Counted from the stretch's first letter, positions 13,043 to 28,200 are shown. The stretch is 64,000 nt of DNA from Trochalopteron elliotii (GCA_024734555.1 JANPWX010000480.1:732633-796632), one strand, 5' to 3'. Numbers and translations are program-made. Notes: generated by a model from the letters alone, not told the origin.

Positions 13043-16000
13043 GTCTTAACTAAAAAATGAAAGGGGAGACTGAAGCCTTGAACTGAAGGAGGCCAGATTT
13101 ACCTGAGACATTGGGAAGTAAATCTTTGCTGTCAGGTTTTATGGCAGCTGAGCTGGCAGGGAGCTGACAGCCCCTGGGCCCTGCTCCCTGTGCTGCCCCT
13201 GCCCCGTGGGACCCCCCCAGGCTGCCCCCAGCACCCCAAAGGGATCTTGTACCTGCACAGGGTCCTGTCCTGTGCTAACAAATGCTGCCACACAGCCCAG
13301 GGTGCCTCAGCCTGAGCCACTGAGCCTCAACCTCCTGCAAAGGACACTGAACACACAAACGTGGTGCAGTGGTACTTTGAGGAACAATAAAACCTTGTTT
13401 TCCCTACTTCCCCCAAGTCTCCAAAGAATCTCAGTACAGACAGATACACAGCTATGGACAACAGCAAACACTTGGTGGGGAAGATAGTGGTAAAAACTGC
13501 TGCCACACTGAGTGATCTGTGAACTTGTTAACCTGGAACTCCTCCAGCTACTTCACCCAGCGTCTAACACAGCTTTATCCCATTTCTGCACTCACCCTCA
13601 CTCTCCCTTTTTAGCAGATGTCCAGATAAATTTACAGAAATCCAGCTGGAGCCAAGCTGTGATGAACCTGCAGAAATTCCCTGCAAGGAACTGCTGCCAT
13701 CCTTTTACAACACACACTTTCTTTACATTATGACATGAAGTGTCTTCAAGGCAAAAGATGAAAGTGGATTCTCTCCCCTCCTGGAATGGCTTGTGGAACA
13801 AAAGCACCTTTTCCTCTGTGACAGCCCCAATTTACCCCAGCTGGAGAAACAAGGTTGTTTAGTGCTCCACATAAGCTTTTCAATGCTGTGGTAAGCAAAG
13901 CTGTCATGGATTTGGCCCAGGCTTAATCCTTTTAATTTCATTGATCTTTTATCAAGGCAGCATTCTTACAGTTGCACTGAGGTTTATGCTGTAATATTTG
14001 TTTGCATACACCAGGAAAGCATTTATAAACTAAGCATATTAGAAAATTGGAGACCTCAGTAAATTAAATCACTGGAGTCAACAGTCCAGGGCTCCAAAAT
14101 AATCTGCTAAGGCACTTTCATATAATAATTAATCTAGGTAAATCCTGTATCCTGTTATTTTAGAATTGAAAGCTACCCAAATTTTGCACATAATACTTGA
14201 TGTCCAGCATCCTTATGTATTTGATCAATGACATTTTCTTACTTCAGGTATCAATCTCAAACCCACTCTAGAGAAAATCTGCAGGATTATTATACAACCT
14301 ATAATTTGCATGACAAATCATTTCAATGGCTGAGCCACTGTCCTGTTAGAAAAATGCTGATTTGTGTCAGGACACACAGTCAGACTCCACAAGGCACATC
14401 AAGAGCTGTGCAGTAAATGCCAAGGTAACTGCTTCTCTAGGTATTGGGGAAAAAACCTGTATAATCTACATGGCAACACATCTTTTAGTTTCCTTTTTAT
14501 GTGTCCTGTCTCTGGCACACAACTGTCTGAGAGAGTTCAGTTTGCTCCATGCAATAACAGACTGGCTCTGCTTTGGAACCACAAATCTCTCTGGCTCCTT
14601 GGGTACTTTGTGTCTCCCAGTGCAATTTAGCACAAGACAGCAACACATCCCATTTCCTGGGGGGATTCCTTTTTAATTATCACACTTGTCACCCTTTCAT
14701 CCAGCTACTGGCACCACAGAGAACCTCACACTGCAGCCTGATTATTTTGGTGATTTAAAAAGTCTTCCTCATCAGACCCTGGTTTCAGTGAAGTACTGCA
14801 AACTCATTAGGCTGAGAACCAGCCCGAGTTCCCAATTAGTTTTTACAGACTTTCTAAATTGGCAAAGTTGTTTTTATTTTGCTTTAAACTGACTCTATAT
14901 CTCATTATTTTTATGACACAAGAGATATAGCTTGGTATATATAGCAGTATTAAATCTAAATATATACATTTAGGATTCTTCGGGACTCTAAATAAACAGC
15001 AGACTATGTAAAATAACTTACTGCAAAATCATTTAAATACCTAAAAGGGGATATTATCCAAGATAATTTGTCTAAAGCTGACAAGATTCCAAAATGCATG
15101 AGACTGATGTAGGAATTGGCTTACCTAATGCTACCTGTAACAACTGCTGCTTTTATTTTTATTAGCTGCTAATAACATTCATATTTTTAAATTCTTGTAC
15201 ATCAAAACATTTATGTATGATATGCAAGTACAGACTTATTCATTTTCATTGTCTTCACTGATGTGACAAAAATTTCCATTCACCTAAAAACGTAGCTATA
15301 TAACATTACTTCAGCTCCGACTCTACACTTGGAATAATTTGCCTCAAAACAGATTTCCACCTGAGGAGTAACCAAACCAGAAATGATTCTCTTGGCCTCC
15401 ATCACTGCCCTTCTCATCTGCATTTAGCTCAGTTTTTCACAGACAAAAGGGACTGTTCAGAAAATTTCTAAATTTCCCGAGAAGTCATTTTTTAATGACT
15501 AAAATAGTTCTCTCCTTTCAGCAGAGCACATCTGGAACTGTGAAGTGTCCAGATAACATTCTGGTGATCTCTTTTACTCCAGCTTGGCACATGCCCCATC
15601 CACTTCACAAACTCTATTCAAACTTCTTTCTACCATTTTTTTAAAAATTATTATTTTTATTTTTAGGGGTCTTGCTTTCTTTATTCAATTTCAGGAGTAA
15701 CTCAGTAAATGTTAATTTGGTTAGCTCTTCTGCTTTGAGGCACTTTGCAAACTTCCTGCACCCACACCAAGAGAAACTGCAGCAGGGCAGTAGGGCAAAA
15801 AAACCCCTCCCATCTGTGCTAAATCACCACATGCTGGCAGCTGGAAACAAGAAAATCCTGCCTTGAAATTCTGCTGGCTTGAAGGAGATCTGTTTTCTGT
15901 CTTTCCTTTGAGATTTGGTTCTGGTTTGTTCTTTTGGATGGCAACAAACAGCACTGACCACGTGCTGCTCTGTGGAATTGTGTATTGCACATTTAGAGCA

Positions 16001-16821
16001 CAGACCTCAACAGCTCCTCCTCAGCTGCAGTTCTGCTGCTGCTGCTTTTCCTTTCAGGACATGAAATAATTCACATCCTGCTTTGTGATGGGCTTCTGCC
16101 TTCAGAAAGTGGAAAATCAGTTAACCCAGGACACTCCCTGGCTCAGCCATGGTGGGTGATGCTGCTGCTCTGCTCAAAAGGAACTGGATGGACAGATCCA
16201 GAACCATGGACAGGAGCAGCATTAACATCAACTCGTTTTCCTTGAGAGTCAGGCTAAAATGCCTTTGTAATCATAAGCATGTAGGGAAATTGCTTTACAG
16301 ACTGGCAAAAATGAAATAAACAGCTTCATCAACTAGTCAGCACGTCATTTAAAGTTAGTTTTGAAAATTAGCCAAGCCTTGGCAGAACTATTTTCCTAAC
16401 AGTTCTGAAATATACTTTACCATACTTTTTGGATCCATATAAAAGACAGGGTAATTGAACTGTTTTATCATTTACTGACAAGGCTACAATTGCCTGTATT
16501 GTTATTAGGTGAAGTATATCACAGAGAATACACTAAAACGTAATGAACCATAAAAGGTTTGCATCTAACCTGTTCTGCTTTTGAAATATTTTAATTTTTT
16601 CAGTTCCTGAATTTGTTATTTCTTGGTGTGTTTGGATTTTTTGTTGTTGTTGTTATTTACTGGATGCGTCTCAGCAGAGTGTGAATTAGCTGGCAATCCA
16701 TTATTTAATGAACAAAATAGCAACATATGTTCAGGGAGTTTAATTCAGGTTATTTAAAAGTTCTGTGGGTATACTGCTGCTCAGTTACAAACCACTCTGT
16801 GATGATTTTTTAAGCATGCTT
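13043..16821. other. Intronic sequence, nothing recognised
   Basis: Mixed-composition intronic DNA. The first few hundred bases are moderately GC-rich; the rest is AT-rich. No exon, RNA gene or identifiable repeat was seen. Confidence 0.6.
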
Positions 16822-16976
16822 AGAATTATAGAATGGTTTGGGCTGGAAGGGACCTTAAAGATCATCCAGTTCCAAATCTCCTGTTGTGGGCAGGGAACAA
16901 TTCCTGCCCAATATCCTAAATCCATTCCTCCTGTCACTGCACGCCCTTGTCCAAAGTCCCTCTCTTGCTCTTATAA
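16822..16976 (-). mobile_element. CR1 LINE 3'-end fragment with internal deletion
   Basis: The plus strand carries gaatggtttgggctggaagg followed by gaccttaaagatcatccagt, the reverse complement of the classic CR1 3' end. After ggcagggaac the expected middle part is shortened. It resumes at the cctaaatccattcctcctgt and gcccttgtccaaagtccctc region. It is an old, degenerate copy on the minus strand. Confidence 0.85.
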
Positions 16977-19900
16977 TCCCTTTATGGACTGCAAAGTTCT
17001 GTGAGGTCTCTGTATTTTGTTTATGATGGCAGCACTTCCTTTTCTTAGTGTTTTTAAGTTCAAAGTATATTTTATAAATACTCATACTGGACCTCACTCT
17101 AGGAAACTTTACTAAAACATCATTACCAGTTTTGAACACCAGAGGAAAAAGGAAAGATGGGACCATCACCAGCAGATCTTTCTTTAAAACACTCTTGTTT
17201 TTACAGAAGTGCCTGTTTGTACCTCTTTAATTCTGACTAACACAGTCTCTTGTAGCATAGCACTAAACTTGCCTAAAGTTCCTCAGGGATTCCATATTTA
17301 TTTAGGTATTCTAATACAAACCTGGGATTTCCCCATATTTTAATTTACACTTTGGATTAATTTCTAACGAACACATGCTGTATAACTTGTCTACTAGAAG
17401 ATCTTCACTATCAAATAGTATAAGTGGACTTTATTACCTGCATATGATATCAAGTATTAATGCCTTTAAACCCTCAGCAACAGTGAGCATAAGGAATTTT
17501 CATCATCAAGACTCCTGCATTTGCCAGTAATGATCACTGCACATCAGGATCCCAACACTGCTGAGCTCCATTCCTGGTAAAACTTCCATTAGTGGCATGA
17601 CAAAAAGGAAAGAAATACTGGAGATCTCAGTGTTTTCAAAAATAAATGTTAAGTGACTCAAAAGGGTCTCTGCAGACAACTATTTCTTGACTGAACTGTA
17701 GAAAGATGTGGGAGAATTTTATCAGGGAAAAGAATGGAGGTTAGAAGTCATTAGAGAAGGGAAGGCAGTGATTTCTCTCTAGGGAACTATCACATGGCCA
17801 CCTCTGCCAACTTTCTGGACAGGATTCATTTAATAATATTCTGTCTTTCAGCACAAAAAATTCTGGCATCTGTTGTCTTTGTGCTGTATACTTAACTTAC
17901 TCAACCTGTCAGTTTTACTTTGCACAATTCTTGAAAGAAGACTGATAAATCCTTTGCTTTAAGGTGTGTGTATGGGGGGAGTGTTTCTGCTTTTTCTGAT
18001 GATAGAAATGTTAATATACTCAAACCCAAAGAAACCTTCTTGGCCCAAAGCTCTTTTTCCCTGCAGCTGGTGCACTGACAGACATTACCTCTCCTGACAA
18101 ACTTTGCCTCACTTCAGAGGCACTTACATCTGCAGAGCACTGGAGCTACAGCAGCACTACTCCTCCTTAATTAACTCCATCACTCAGTGTTTTAACTCGG
18201 GAGCCTGATTGCTGAAGTGGAGTAATTTTGGTCATAAACACTGCACTGTAAAATGTCCCTCTCCGTGTTGTAGTTTGTAACCTGAAACGAGTTGGAGGTT
18301 ATAATGCTGTGTACTGTGGGTGAAATGCAAGGTTTAAATGTTATCATGCAGAAGCACCTGACTATATAAACATGCTGATGTGTGTTCATATAAAATTAAC
18401 ATTGCCAGAGGGGAATGAAGAGCAACAGTTCCTGAGGTGCTTTTACTCCACTGAACTGCCTGAATTATGGCTTTGTTCTGTGCTACTTCTTCACAGAGCT
18501 GTTAAATACTAATGTGCTCCATGTATAACATTGATGGGAAAAACATTCCATTTATGGGAAATGCTCACATTTATGTCAATTAATATGAAAAATTTGCAGT
18601 GAAACTAGCACTCACTGCCTTCCTCCCCTCTGCTGCAGCTGGCACATCAGTGAGGTTTCAGTGCCCACCCAGCTAAGCCAGGACTCTCCTCAATCCCTGC
18701 AGCCTGTGCCAGCACAGGACAGGCCCTGGGGGGCTGAGTCACAGAGGCCAAGGACAAGATGAGAAGGGAGGAGAAGAAAAGCAGCCCTCCAGTCGTGATG
18801 GAGTCTGAGGGAACAGCCTAAACAAGCAGCTCAGGCTCCCAGTGGTTTGTTTAGCAGATCAAGCAGCTGCTGGTACAATTAACATCACACAGCACTCAAA
18901 GGACAGGGAGAAGATTGACAGCTCCCAGCCAGCTTAAAGAGGATATTTCCAGGAGAAATTGTAATTCCTGCCATTACTTAAAAGTGGTGGGTTCAGTCAG
19001 TATCACGAGTTGTAACTTCTATCAGTGGGAACTCACAGGGGACAGTACAATCACTATTCTAAAACTCTGAACAAAGTGGGAGAAATTGCAGCTTACACAG
19101 TAAGCCTATCATCTAGGTTTGCAAAAGACAGGCACTTACAAGTAGCCTGGCAGCAAATATTTGATGACTTTAGAGGTGAACAGATTTTGATTAAAGAGCA
19201 GTTTATGATTGGTAAAATAGGTTGCAAGCAGTCGTGGCTGTAAAAATTAATGTTTCCGCTGTTATTGATGGGTTTTGGCAGTGATAAATATTCAAGTTTT
19301 GGCCCTTGTGTTATTAAATTCATTAGCAGTGAGGGCTTTCTGAAAGGGATCTATGGGTAATGGAATTAGCAACTATAAATCATATTGAAATACACCGTGT
19401 ATTCAGCCCAATAGGTCAGTGGAAATATCATGAATACAGACATATTAAACCACTTTGTCACCCCCTGCCTCCCTCCTACCTGCTTCATCTGTGTTCCTGT
19501 TCTTTTGCAACATTTTCAGGGAAAGGAGACTGCCTGAGGCCATGCCCTGTCACAGACCCAAATAACACAACGCCCTGCAGCTCCTGAGCTTGCTGCTCTG
19601 GGAGGGCTGAGGGGAGACTCTTCCCTTTTAGCGCCTGCCTCCTCTGGGATGGGGACAGTGACACGAGTCCCACCAGCTCACCAAGTACAGAATCCTCCTC
19701 AGCTTACAGCCCAGCCATCAGAGACAGTCTGCTGATTCATATTTTTGCAGACACAGACTATTCTGTGGCTCTACAGAAATATTATAAGCCCTGAGTCATG
19801 GTTATACCTGCCAGGTACATCAGGAGCCAAACTTCTGGCCTGATGGGCCCTGAAATTCCTGGGGGCAATTATATTTTAATTATCTATTTAAAGAGCAAAA

Positions 19901-20919
19901 TACTGCTTTTTAAAAGGAACACTTTTTTTTTTTTTAGAAGGAAGAAGAATGGTAACCTTAGCTGTAGGATGGTTAGCATCAATTTTTTCTTGGTAACCCT
20001 TAGAATTACAAGGGACCATTTAAGGAGGCAGCATGTAATTGTCAGATAACATAACAGAAGGCTATTTGTTACTCACCAAATAATTCTACATGGTATCTAA
20101 ATGACACTGTATTAGTGAAAGGATAGACCTCAGTGAAGAATTAGCTGATTGACTACTCCTGCCTTTTATCCCTGGAGGAAGTTTACAAGTTCTTGTCCCT
20201 CTAAATGCACAGATAAAACAAATACTTCTACAAAAAGATCTATACCTGCATTGATGTTTGCTAACACCCTATTCAGCTATGCTGACACTTCTCCTATAGT
20301 CCTGAGCTGGCTGGGAGGGGAGACAATGGAACATCTGTAACTGATGGTAAACAGCAAATCCATTATTTTTCAAAGAAAAGCCAAACTTCTGTAGGCAAAG
20401 ACAAAATAACAACACAGGAACAGGTAAAGTAATGCTGAAAATGAATATAAGACAAGACCAGAGCTGTCAGAGCAGTCTCTCTAAAGCATATTTGGGCACC
20501 TGGAGGCAAGCATGTGCATTTTCTGGAACATCAACATGCTTCCACCTCCCCTCTCAGCTGGGGACTGATCATGCCCTGATGCACAGAAATATTTAACACT
20601 TTAACCCCACACTGGTGTCTGTTTTTAGGGCTCTGCACTCCCCCAACCATCTGCAGCTCTGACCACAGCACCAGGGAGGCCACTGGAGACCCAGCAGGGT
20701 AACTCCAGCCTGGAAGCTCCAACAAGCTTCTCCTGCTGCCTGGCTCCACTCATAAAGGGATCTTTGGGTTTTTATCTTCTTTTCTTCCTTAGAGCCAGGA
20801 TTAATGCATGGGATGCCGTTTTTGTGTTCAGGCTCAGTGTTTAATAATTATTTTCTATAGCACAGCCTCACGAGTTGTGAGCTCTAATTAGCAAGGTAGA
20901 AAATGGAGGTGTCTCTAAC
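16977..20919. other. Intronic sequence, nothing recognised
   Basis: AT-rich intron with a T-run at about 19924-19936. No exon, RNA gene or identifiable transposon was seen. Confidence 0.6.
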
Positions 20920-21310
20920 TCTTCCCCAGGTTATAAAAACATAAATTACCCAATAACTAGATGACACCTATATTATTAATACTTTTAACCCAATAATGAC
21001 CACCCAAGGCCAGCAATGCAGACCCTTCCACCCAATAAGAAAAAGTCACCCAAAACCATGAAGAAGATGCTGAAGAAGGACTTAGCCAATGCCTTAAATC
21101 CTCCATATTTCCCCATATATTACTATATTCTAAACCCTTAAATTCTAAGTTTTTCACCCTGTGATATCACACACTTCTATTCAAACTCCACACCCACAAT
21201 CCCAGGGCTGTCACTCAATTTTGGAAGCCTTTTCCAAGGCCTCAGGTCAAATGCAGTGTTTGCTTGGGGGTCAGTGTCTTTTAGCATAGAAAGCCTGAAA
21301 TTCTCAGTTT
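20920..21310. mobile_element. Possible avian LTR-type interspersed repeat (unverified)
   Basis: The stretch with acccaataatgaccacccaa, cttccacccaataagaaaaa and ctcaattttggaagcctttt has the look of a solo LTR fragment of the endogenous retroviral type that is abundant in songbirds. No coding part, primer-binding site or target-site duplication was identified. The boundaries are guesses. It could equally be another interspersed repeat. Confidence 0.3.
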
Positions 21311-22270
21311 CCAGAATTCCAACAGAATCTAGTGCAATGCAAAATGAACAAAGCTGACATTATTTTACAGCATCAATAGGCTATAAAAGTTCTTTGTGAC
21401 CGTATCCTCAGCTCACCTCACATGGTATTTCTTTGTGTTTCACTCAGACCTTATCCATACACAGTTATTTAAACTCATTGTAAATAAGACACATATTTTT
21501 GAATATTACTAGAAATTACGTCCATAAAATACTGAATAAAACCTTCAAAACAAATGCATAAAGAAGTATCAAGGGAAAAATACTTTTTCATATGAATCTA
21601 CCCAACAAAGTATTTTAATGAGCGCAGATCTATTAAGAGAATTCTCAGGATACTGTAATTATTATTCATTTTCTAGAATTGTTTCACCATGAAGCTTTAT
21701 GCTACTATGGGGACTTTAATGTTTATGTTTTGTGACGGCTGCGTTGACTATTAAAAAGCAATTTGGCTGACATTTTAAGTCTTTTGTTGCCAGTTTTAAT
21801 TGGATTGTTCACCAAGCATCAACTCCCCCGTTAACTGCAAAAATTACAGGCCGACGTCAGTTTACAGTAATGACTGTTTAATGATTTTCTGCTTTCAGCA
21901 CGCCAGCTTCATACAGGCTCATGCATGATTAGTTTCATATCAAGACCTGTAATTAAATAATTGAAACCTCAACAAAAGAAAACAGCAAATGGGAAGACAT
22001 CCTTAATAAAGACTCCAAGATTTAGCAAAGCACTCATTCCGAATTAAAAATAGTTAATATTTTGAGGTCAATCAGTGCAAGAGTTGGTGCTAAGGCAAAA
22101 AACTTCTCTCACCTTTTCCTACAGAAGAAATTTCCCTTTAACTGATTTAAAATCTGAAAGCTTGATGCTGTAAGTACTTGCACACCATTCTGAAACCTAA
22201 CTCCAAATTATTCAGAACTCATTATTAGCTATTTTTGTTTACTTTCCAGACTAGGTGAAGCTGCTTTTAT

Positions 22271-22299
22271 AATAATAATAATAATTATTATTATTATAA
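22271..22299. repeat. AAT/TAT trinucleotide microsatellite, near-palindromic
   Basis: Five AAT units are followed by four TAT units, so the tract can nearly fold on itself. It is an ordinary intronic microsatellite with possible cruciform character. Confidence 0.9.
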
Positions 22300-25200
22300 G
22301 ATATAAAAATAATTATACCTCAACTGAAACTCACAGTACTTACAACCACAGAAAAACAAGCCCACCAACTTCTCAGCAATTCAAGTTCTTGACAGAAAAC
22401 AGATTATTAGTCTTTGTTCAGCTCTGAATCCTATGCCAAACTCCTACATATTTCAGAATTTCAAACAGAGAAAAAAAGGCTTTTAGAAGAACACTCTTTG
22501 AAAGTGTGAAATAGCCACAAAAATAAAGCCAGAACAGACTCACAAAGCAGGGCCATCACTGCACAGGCCAGGAGTGCCTCCTCACACTGCTCAGAGAATT
22601 TCACATGATGGTTCTGGCCACACAAAGTGGCTGGAAACTTCCTGTAGGCAGCTCAACATTTGAATTTCGAACAGAACTTGATATTTCACATATTTCTATA
22701 CTTACAAAGTCCAGGAGAAAAAAAAACCAAACAAACTACTGACCAAGAGCTTTCAGTGTCTTAATAAGAACTGCACACATCTGCCCTAGAAAATTTGGGA
22801 TCTGGTGCCTCTTTAAACTGAGGCTGTATATTTATGGATTCTGATTATTTTCACACCTCTAAGGACAAACATCAGACTTTTTTGTGTTACACAGTCAGTA
22901 TACAGGCAAATTTCAGCAATTTATAGCAACTTCAGAGAACTCAGGTTAAGGTGTTCCAGGTTTTTATAGTCACCTACCAGGAAGTTAGGCTGATACTTCC
23001 TCGGTTTATTCACAGAACTAAATTTTGGTAATCTTGAAGGATTTCATTCTAGAACATTATTAGAATAGCATGGAGCAAAGCTGCACTCACTGACTGCTTC
23101 CTGCTCCAGCCAGAGCAACTCATCCAAATTCCAGCATTAGTGAATTTCTGCCTATGGGATCAGGTCATTGCTAGTTCAGTCAGGAGACATTTAGGGAAAA
23201 TAAGAGGAGTGTGTCATTTACTCAGCCAACAGGTGAAAAAAGTTTAAGGCAATCCCTTCTGATGGCTGAAAAGAAATGAATGGATCTGCCTGGAAGTCCT
23301 GTACCACCAGTAATGCAAAAGCTAAAGAAGAAACAGTTCATTTCCAGATCTCAGAGGGAGCTGGGTATTCACACTTGAACAGCAATTGGAATCTTAACAC
23401 ATGATTTACTGTCCAGAAGAGAAGAGCCTCCTTCCAATCCTCACACTGATGTTTAAATTCTAATTTTGATGCCTCCTTGCAGTCTTTTGAAATACAGGAC
23501 TCTCAGCAATAACCTCACACAGGTTTAGTGAGCAGTACCAGTGGGACTCCTGCTCCTCACTCTGAATGATGCAATAACAAGTAACAAACTCATCCCACAG
23601 CACTGAGGAACAGAATAACCACGGAAACCAGGACAGAATGACCAGTTCTGTTCACTGCACTGTGCTTTATCCACTGCCTTCCCTCACTATGGAACATCCA
23701 GACTGAATGCAAACAAACAAATGTACCAGGGAAGTGGAGGAAGCAGCTGGGAATTGTATGTGCAATAGTTACCTTTTACCAAAGAGGATGGACAAAATGG
23801 ATGGAGATCTGTAGGCAATTTCAGCTTACAGCATTTCAAAATGATCTTTTAAAAGTAATTATTAGAGCTGAGTTGCAGCATTCAGCTGAAATTGAACTTT
23901 TTGGAATGTCACATTAAGTAGAAATTAGGAAAGAAAAAAACAAACCATACACACCAAAAAGGAGAGGGCTGCTCAAACACAGCTTTCCTCCTCCTCCTCC
24001 ACTTGGCCTTTTACAATCTTATATTGAACAAAAAGCAACACACCATACATCTATGAAAATGAAGCACACCCTACTGCAGAAAAAAAGACATGGCTGAAAA
24101 ATGAAATACATTTCAAAAAAATGTTTGAGTAAACATGTCAGTGAATTTGTTCCAGCTGAAAAAAGAACTGAGAATGAAGACATAATCTAAACCAGCTGTA
24201 TGGTAGTTCATAGTCCAAATTGAGATGAAAATTTTGCCTAACGTAGGAGGAGACCTCAGATGGCTGCAGAGACACTCCCAGGGTGGTTTACAGCCTGCAG
24301 AGATCTCCAAAGCTCTAATTCTGTCCTGGTGATTAGACAGGAAAAAAGAGAGAAGGGAAGGGAAGGAGCAGCCACCAGCTCAGCTGTGCATGTGCCAGCA
24401 CCCAGCCTGGCTCTGCGAGCTGCAGAGCACCAAGTCCCCAAGAGCTGTGCACAAAGAACATCTGCTGAGCTGAAATTCATCTCATGGGAGCATCTCTGCC
24501 ATTCCAGAGCACAATATGATTATCTTGCTACATCATCTGCATTAAAAACTGTCACACTGTGTGACTGCAGAGCTAATGCAAAAATGTTTACTTTGTGAGA
24601 CCAAACGGAATGAAAGAAACTGTAGCTGACATTTATGGTATTGATCCAGCTCCAACATTAATACAAAGTAAAACGGTTTGGGAAGTTTATTCATCTACTG
24701 ATTAGTGATTCATCCCCTTCCAGATGATCCCTGAGGATGACAGCATTGTCTATGTTTGTGTTCATCTTCATTGTGCAGCATTTGCTTCATTTCACACGCT
24801 GTAAAGGCAGCCCTAAAATTACTGTGAATTAACTATACAAAACTAAGCACGTCATCCTGCTTTCCAAATGCCTCCATTTCCCTACAGAAAACCCCTTCCA
24901 GTCCCATAGCAACAGCACAGACCTCTGTGTTTCCTAATAACAGCCCTCCCATAGGCACCAGCCAAAGACAAAGCTGCTCTGTTAGCTTACATTACTAAGA
25001 GAATCATTGAATGGCTGCTGTTAAAGCAAATGACACTGTCCACATTATCACTGAATATGCAAAATCACCTGGGAAATTTCCAGAACTGATTTTTTTTTGA
25101 GTTATAGGAAAAGTCTGAACTTGGAATGCCACAGATCCCAGAGCAGGACTGCAGGGAGTCACTCCTGGAAGTACACAGAGAGCACAAGAGGTCCTTATGT

Positions 25201-28200
25201 GTACCAAAAATAGTTGACAAGCTCCTGTCATTACAGCCAATGATGCTCCCCACCCAAAGCAGGAATGGAAAAGCATAAATGGACTGAGACATTGCCTTAT
25301 TTTCCTTTCACCTCAGCCAGATGACTGCAAGGGAACTGCCAAGTGCAGTCTCTTGATGGGCACAGGAACACATTCCTTCTCTCCCACAGTCTCTGCTGAT
25401 GCTTCCACTGGTGCAGTGAAGCCCTTTATTCTCTGCCCCAAGTTCTTCCTGTCAAGCCAAACTGAGCAATGAACGGGGATCCAGCTCAGCTGAGAGCAGT
25501 GTTTGATTTAATATCCCTATAACACTTTGAACACAAAAATGCACTATACAAGTGCTAAGTCTTGTTAAGCTTGGCAGTAGGGAATACAGGGTGACAGGTT
25601 CCCTGAGAGCTGACAGGATGGCTCAGCAGAGCCAGTACACACACAGCCAGGCAGTGCAGAGGGGCAGAAGGCACAGGAAACAGGACTCCTCATAAATGCA
25701 CAAAGACCATCCTTACAGCTCTCACCTGAGCACGGGAGGCTCAGCTTTGATTATTTATATACAGGGAGTAGCTTGCAAGAGATGAGAGTGAGGAAGGGAG
25801 AAGGCTGAGTGTGTACCAGGTATGAGGGTGTATTTGCAACCCTCTTCCTCACCATTACCCGACTTTCGGGTGAGTCTCCTGCTCCGATGAGGAGCTTCCC
25901 CTCCAAACAGAGACCTCTGCTTTGGGGAAATGTCACTGGCATTGACACATTTCCTGGAACGTTTGGGTTTCAGCACACATTCAAAGACATGGGATTTTAC
26001 ATTTTACAGCTTTACCATAGAGAAATGGCAGGCAGGAGTCAGGGAGGCAGATTTCTGTGTCAGGAGCTGCCCTCTGAAGTCAGGGAGCTGCTCTGACAGG
26101 GCACAAGGGCTGGGGCAGTGTGCCACCAGAACTCTGCTCATTTATTTCTGTACCTACCAAGCCAAGTAAACAAAATGTAGCCCAAATATAGCCACCAGGG
26201 GCTTCCTGTAGATTGCAGTAGGAACCAAGTAAAACTGTGCATAACTTCAGTCCATTTGAATAACCAAGTCACCTTTTCTTTCATCTGCTGGAGAAAGGCT
26301 GTGTGGATTCTGAATGTATGCACATCCCCCGATGCTATAGAAACAGCCCAATAAAAGCCAGGATACCTGGTAATCTGCCTCTTTGTGAAGCAGTGCTTCT
26401 CATCTCACACAGCAGAGGAGAGACAGCATGGAAAGCTAAAGGGACAGCACTTTATCCCTTTGTTTGAAAATCTTCAATAGACGGAATTTTTTTAAAAAAT
26501 AAAATACTAAATGAGTTCTATTCAAATGCAGCAGGAAAGGAAACTGTGCCTAGTCCAGGCTGGGCACACTGACCTGCCCTAGTTTGTCACTTGAACAAAG
26601 GCATAAAAGCAAATGATAAATTTCCATTTTGTTATACAATATTTCATTAGGGAGCTAATTAAACAAGCTCCACTCAAAGACAGCATATAAACAATATTAC
26701 ACTGGAAGTGGAGCATTTCTCAGAAGATATTAGCTGATGGCACTAACACAAATGATTTAATTTTTTTTTCTTTTCTCAACAGTTGGGAACAAAAAGCTTT
26801 TTTCCCCATTACCTCATCCCAAGTAGTTTTGCAAATCAAGCCCGTGTTCGCATTCATGCTGTCACCGATAATGGATCTTGTGTCAAATAAGAAGAGAGTA
26901 AAGGACCTGATAATAAGTGCAATTATAAAACATCAAAAATGGTAGATCAAAGTGGATTTCCTTTATTCCACTGTGTACAGTCACTTCAGAGCTTTTCAGT
27001 GTTCCTGTCATGCAGTCCTGACAGGATGTATTAATTTTCTCCATTATCCTAGCAACAAGTATGGCACACTTCAGAAAGCAGCTGACAAATGCAGCTCCTC
27101 ATTATTACTCTGTCTTACTTTTATTCATTTTGTTTATAAAAACACTTTTAAAATCCCCTTCTCCTGAGATCCTCAGGCATGATGATAGCCATCAAACGGC
27201 TGATAACCTTGTGATAAACAAAATTCAGGGACAAAGTCTCAAGCCTTTCAAGTACTGACACTTCACAAAAAGACTGAAGTTTACAGCCTCCAAAAATTTC
27301 AGTTCCACTGAGCTCATGTTAGACGAGCATGAAAACTTTGCCTAAATATTGCTGGTTTAATTCATCTTGGAAGACTATCAAATTTCTGCACTGTTACTAA
27401 ATTCTGGATGGGAATTTATGCCATAGATTGGCAATTTAACATACAAATTGAATCTGGAAAAAAACAAAAAAATGCTCAGGAGTTTAAGCAAACTAGTTCA
27501 GCTTCATCCTTCCTGCCTCATCCCCACGGGTACCATGACTCAACCCCTGGTGTGGCTGCTCAGGTTTATCACTTCCACAACAGTCAGAGCTTCTGAAATG
27601 AAATGTGCATGACAAGAAAATAGTTCTGGAGCAGTTTCCCACAGGAAGGAATCAGGAGAGAGGCTCTGAGCTGGTGAGCTCCTCAATAAACTCTGTTTAT
27701 GCTTCCCCATGTTCAGGCTGGCAGGCAGGTTTGCTCCTGAGCTGATCACAAAATGCTGCAGCTGCTATTGCCAATATACAGAGGAACATGGACTCCAACA
27801 CTGAGAAAGCAAAACAGGAGTCCAGGAAATTGCACAATATAAACAAGTGCACGCAAAATTAAGTCCTGAAGCAATATATTGTCATATAAAATTGTACATC
27901 CTTGCTGAAGCCACCAAACCATGACAATTTGCACTAAGTGAGAAGATAATATCCACACAACCCCCTGAACACGATTATATCTGACATGCAGAATTTCATA
28001 GGATAAAATCTACTCAAAGCATGCATGCTAATGTGAAGTACCATGTTCAAAAAGTACACGTTACTCTGAGTTCAGAGTATACTTGACTAGTATTGACTTT
28101 CAGGACTAGTCTGAAAAATAAATCTAAATTCATTAATTCAATTGACTGTGACACGGCCCTACACAGTTGGAAACAAACTGAGGATCTCCACCATGCTGCC

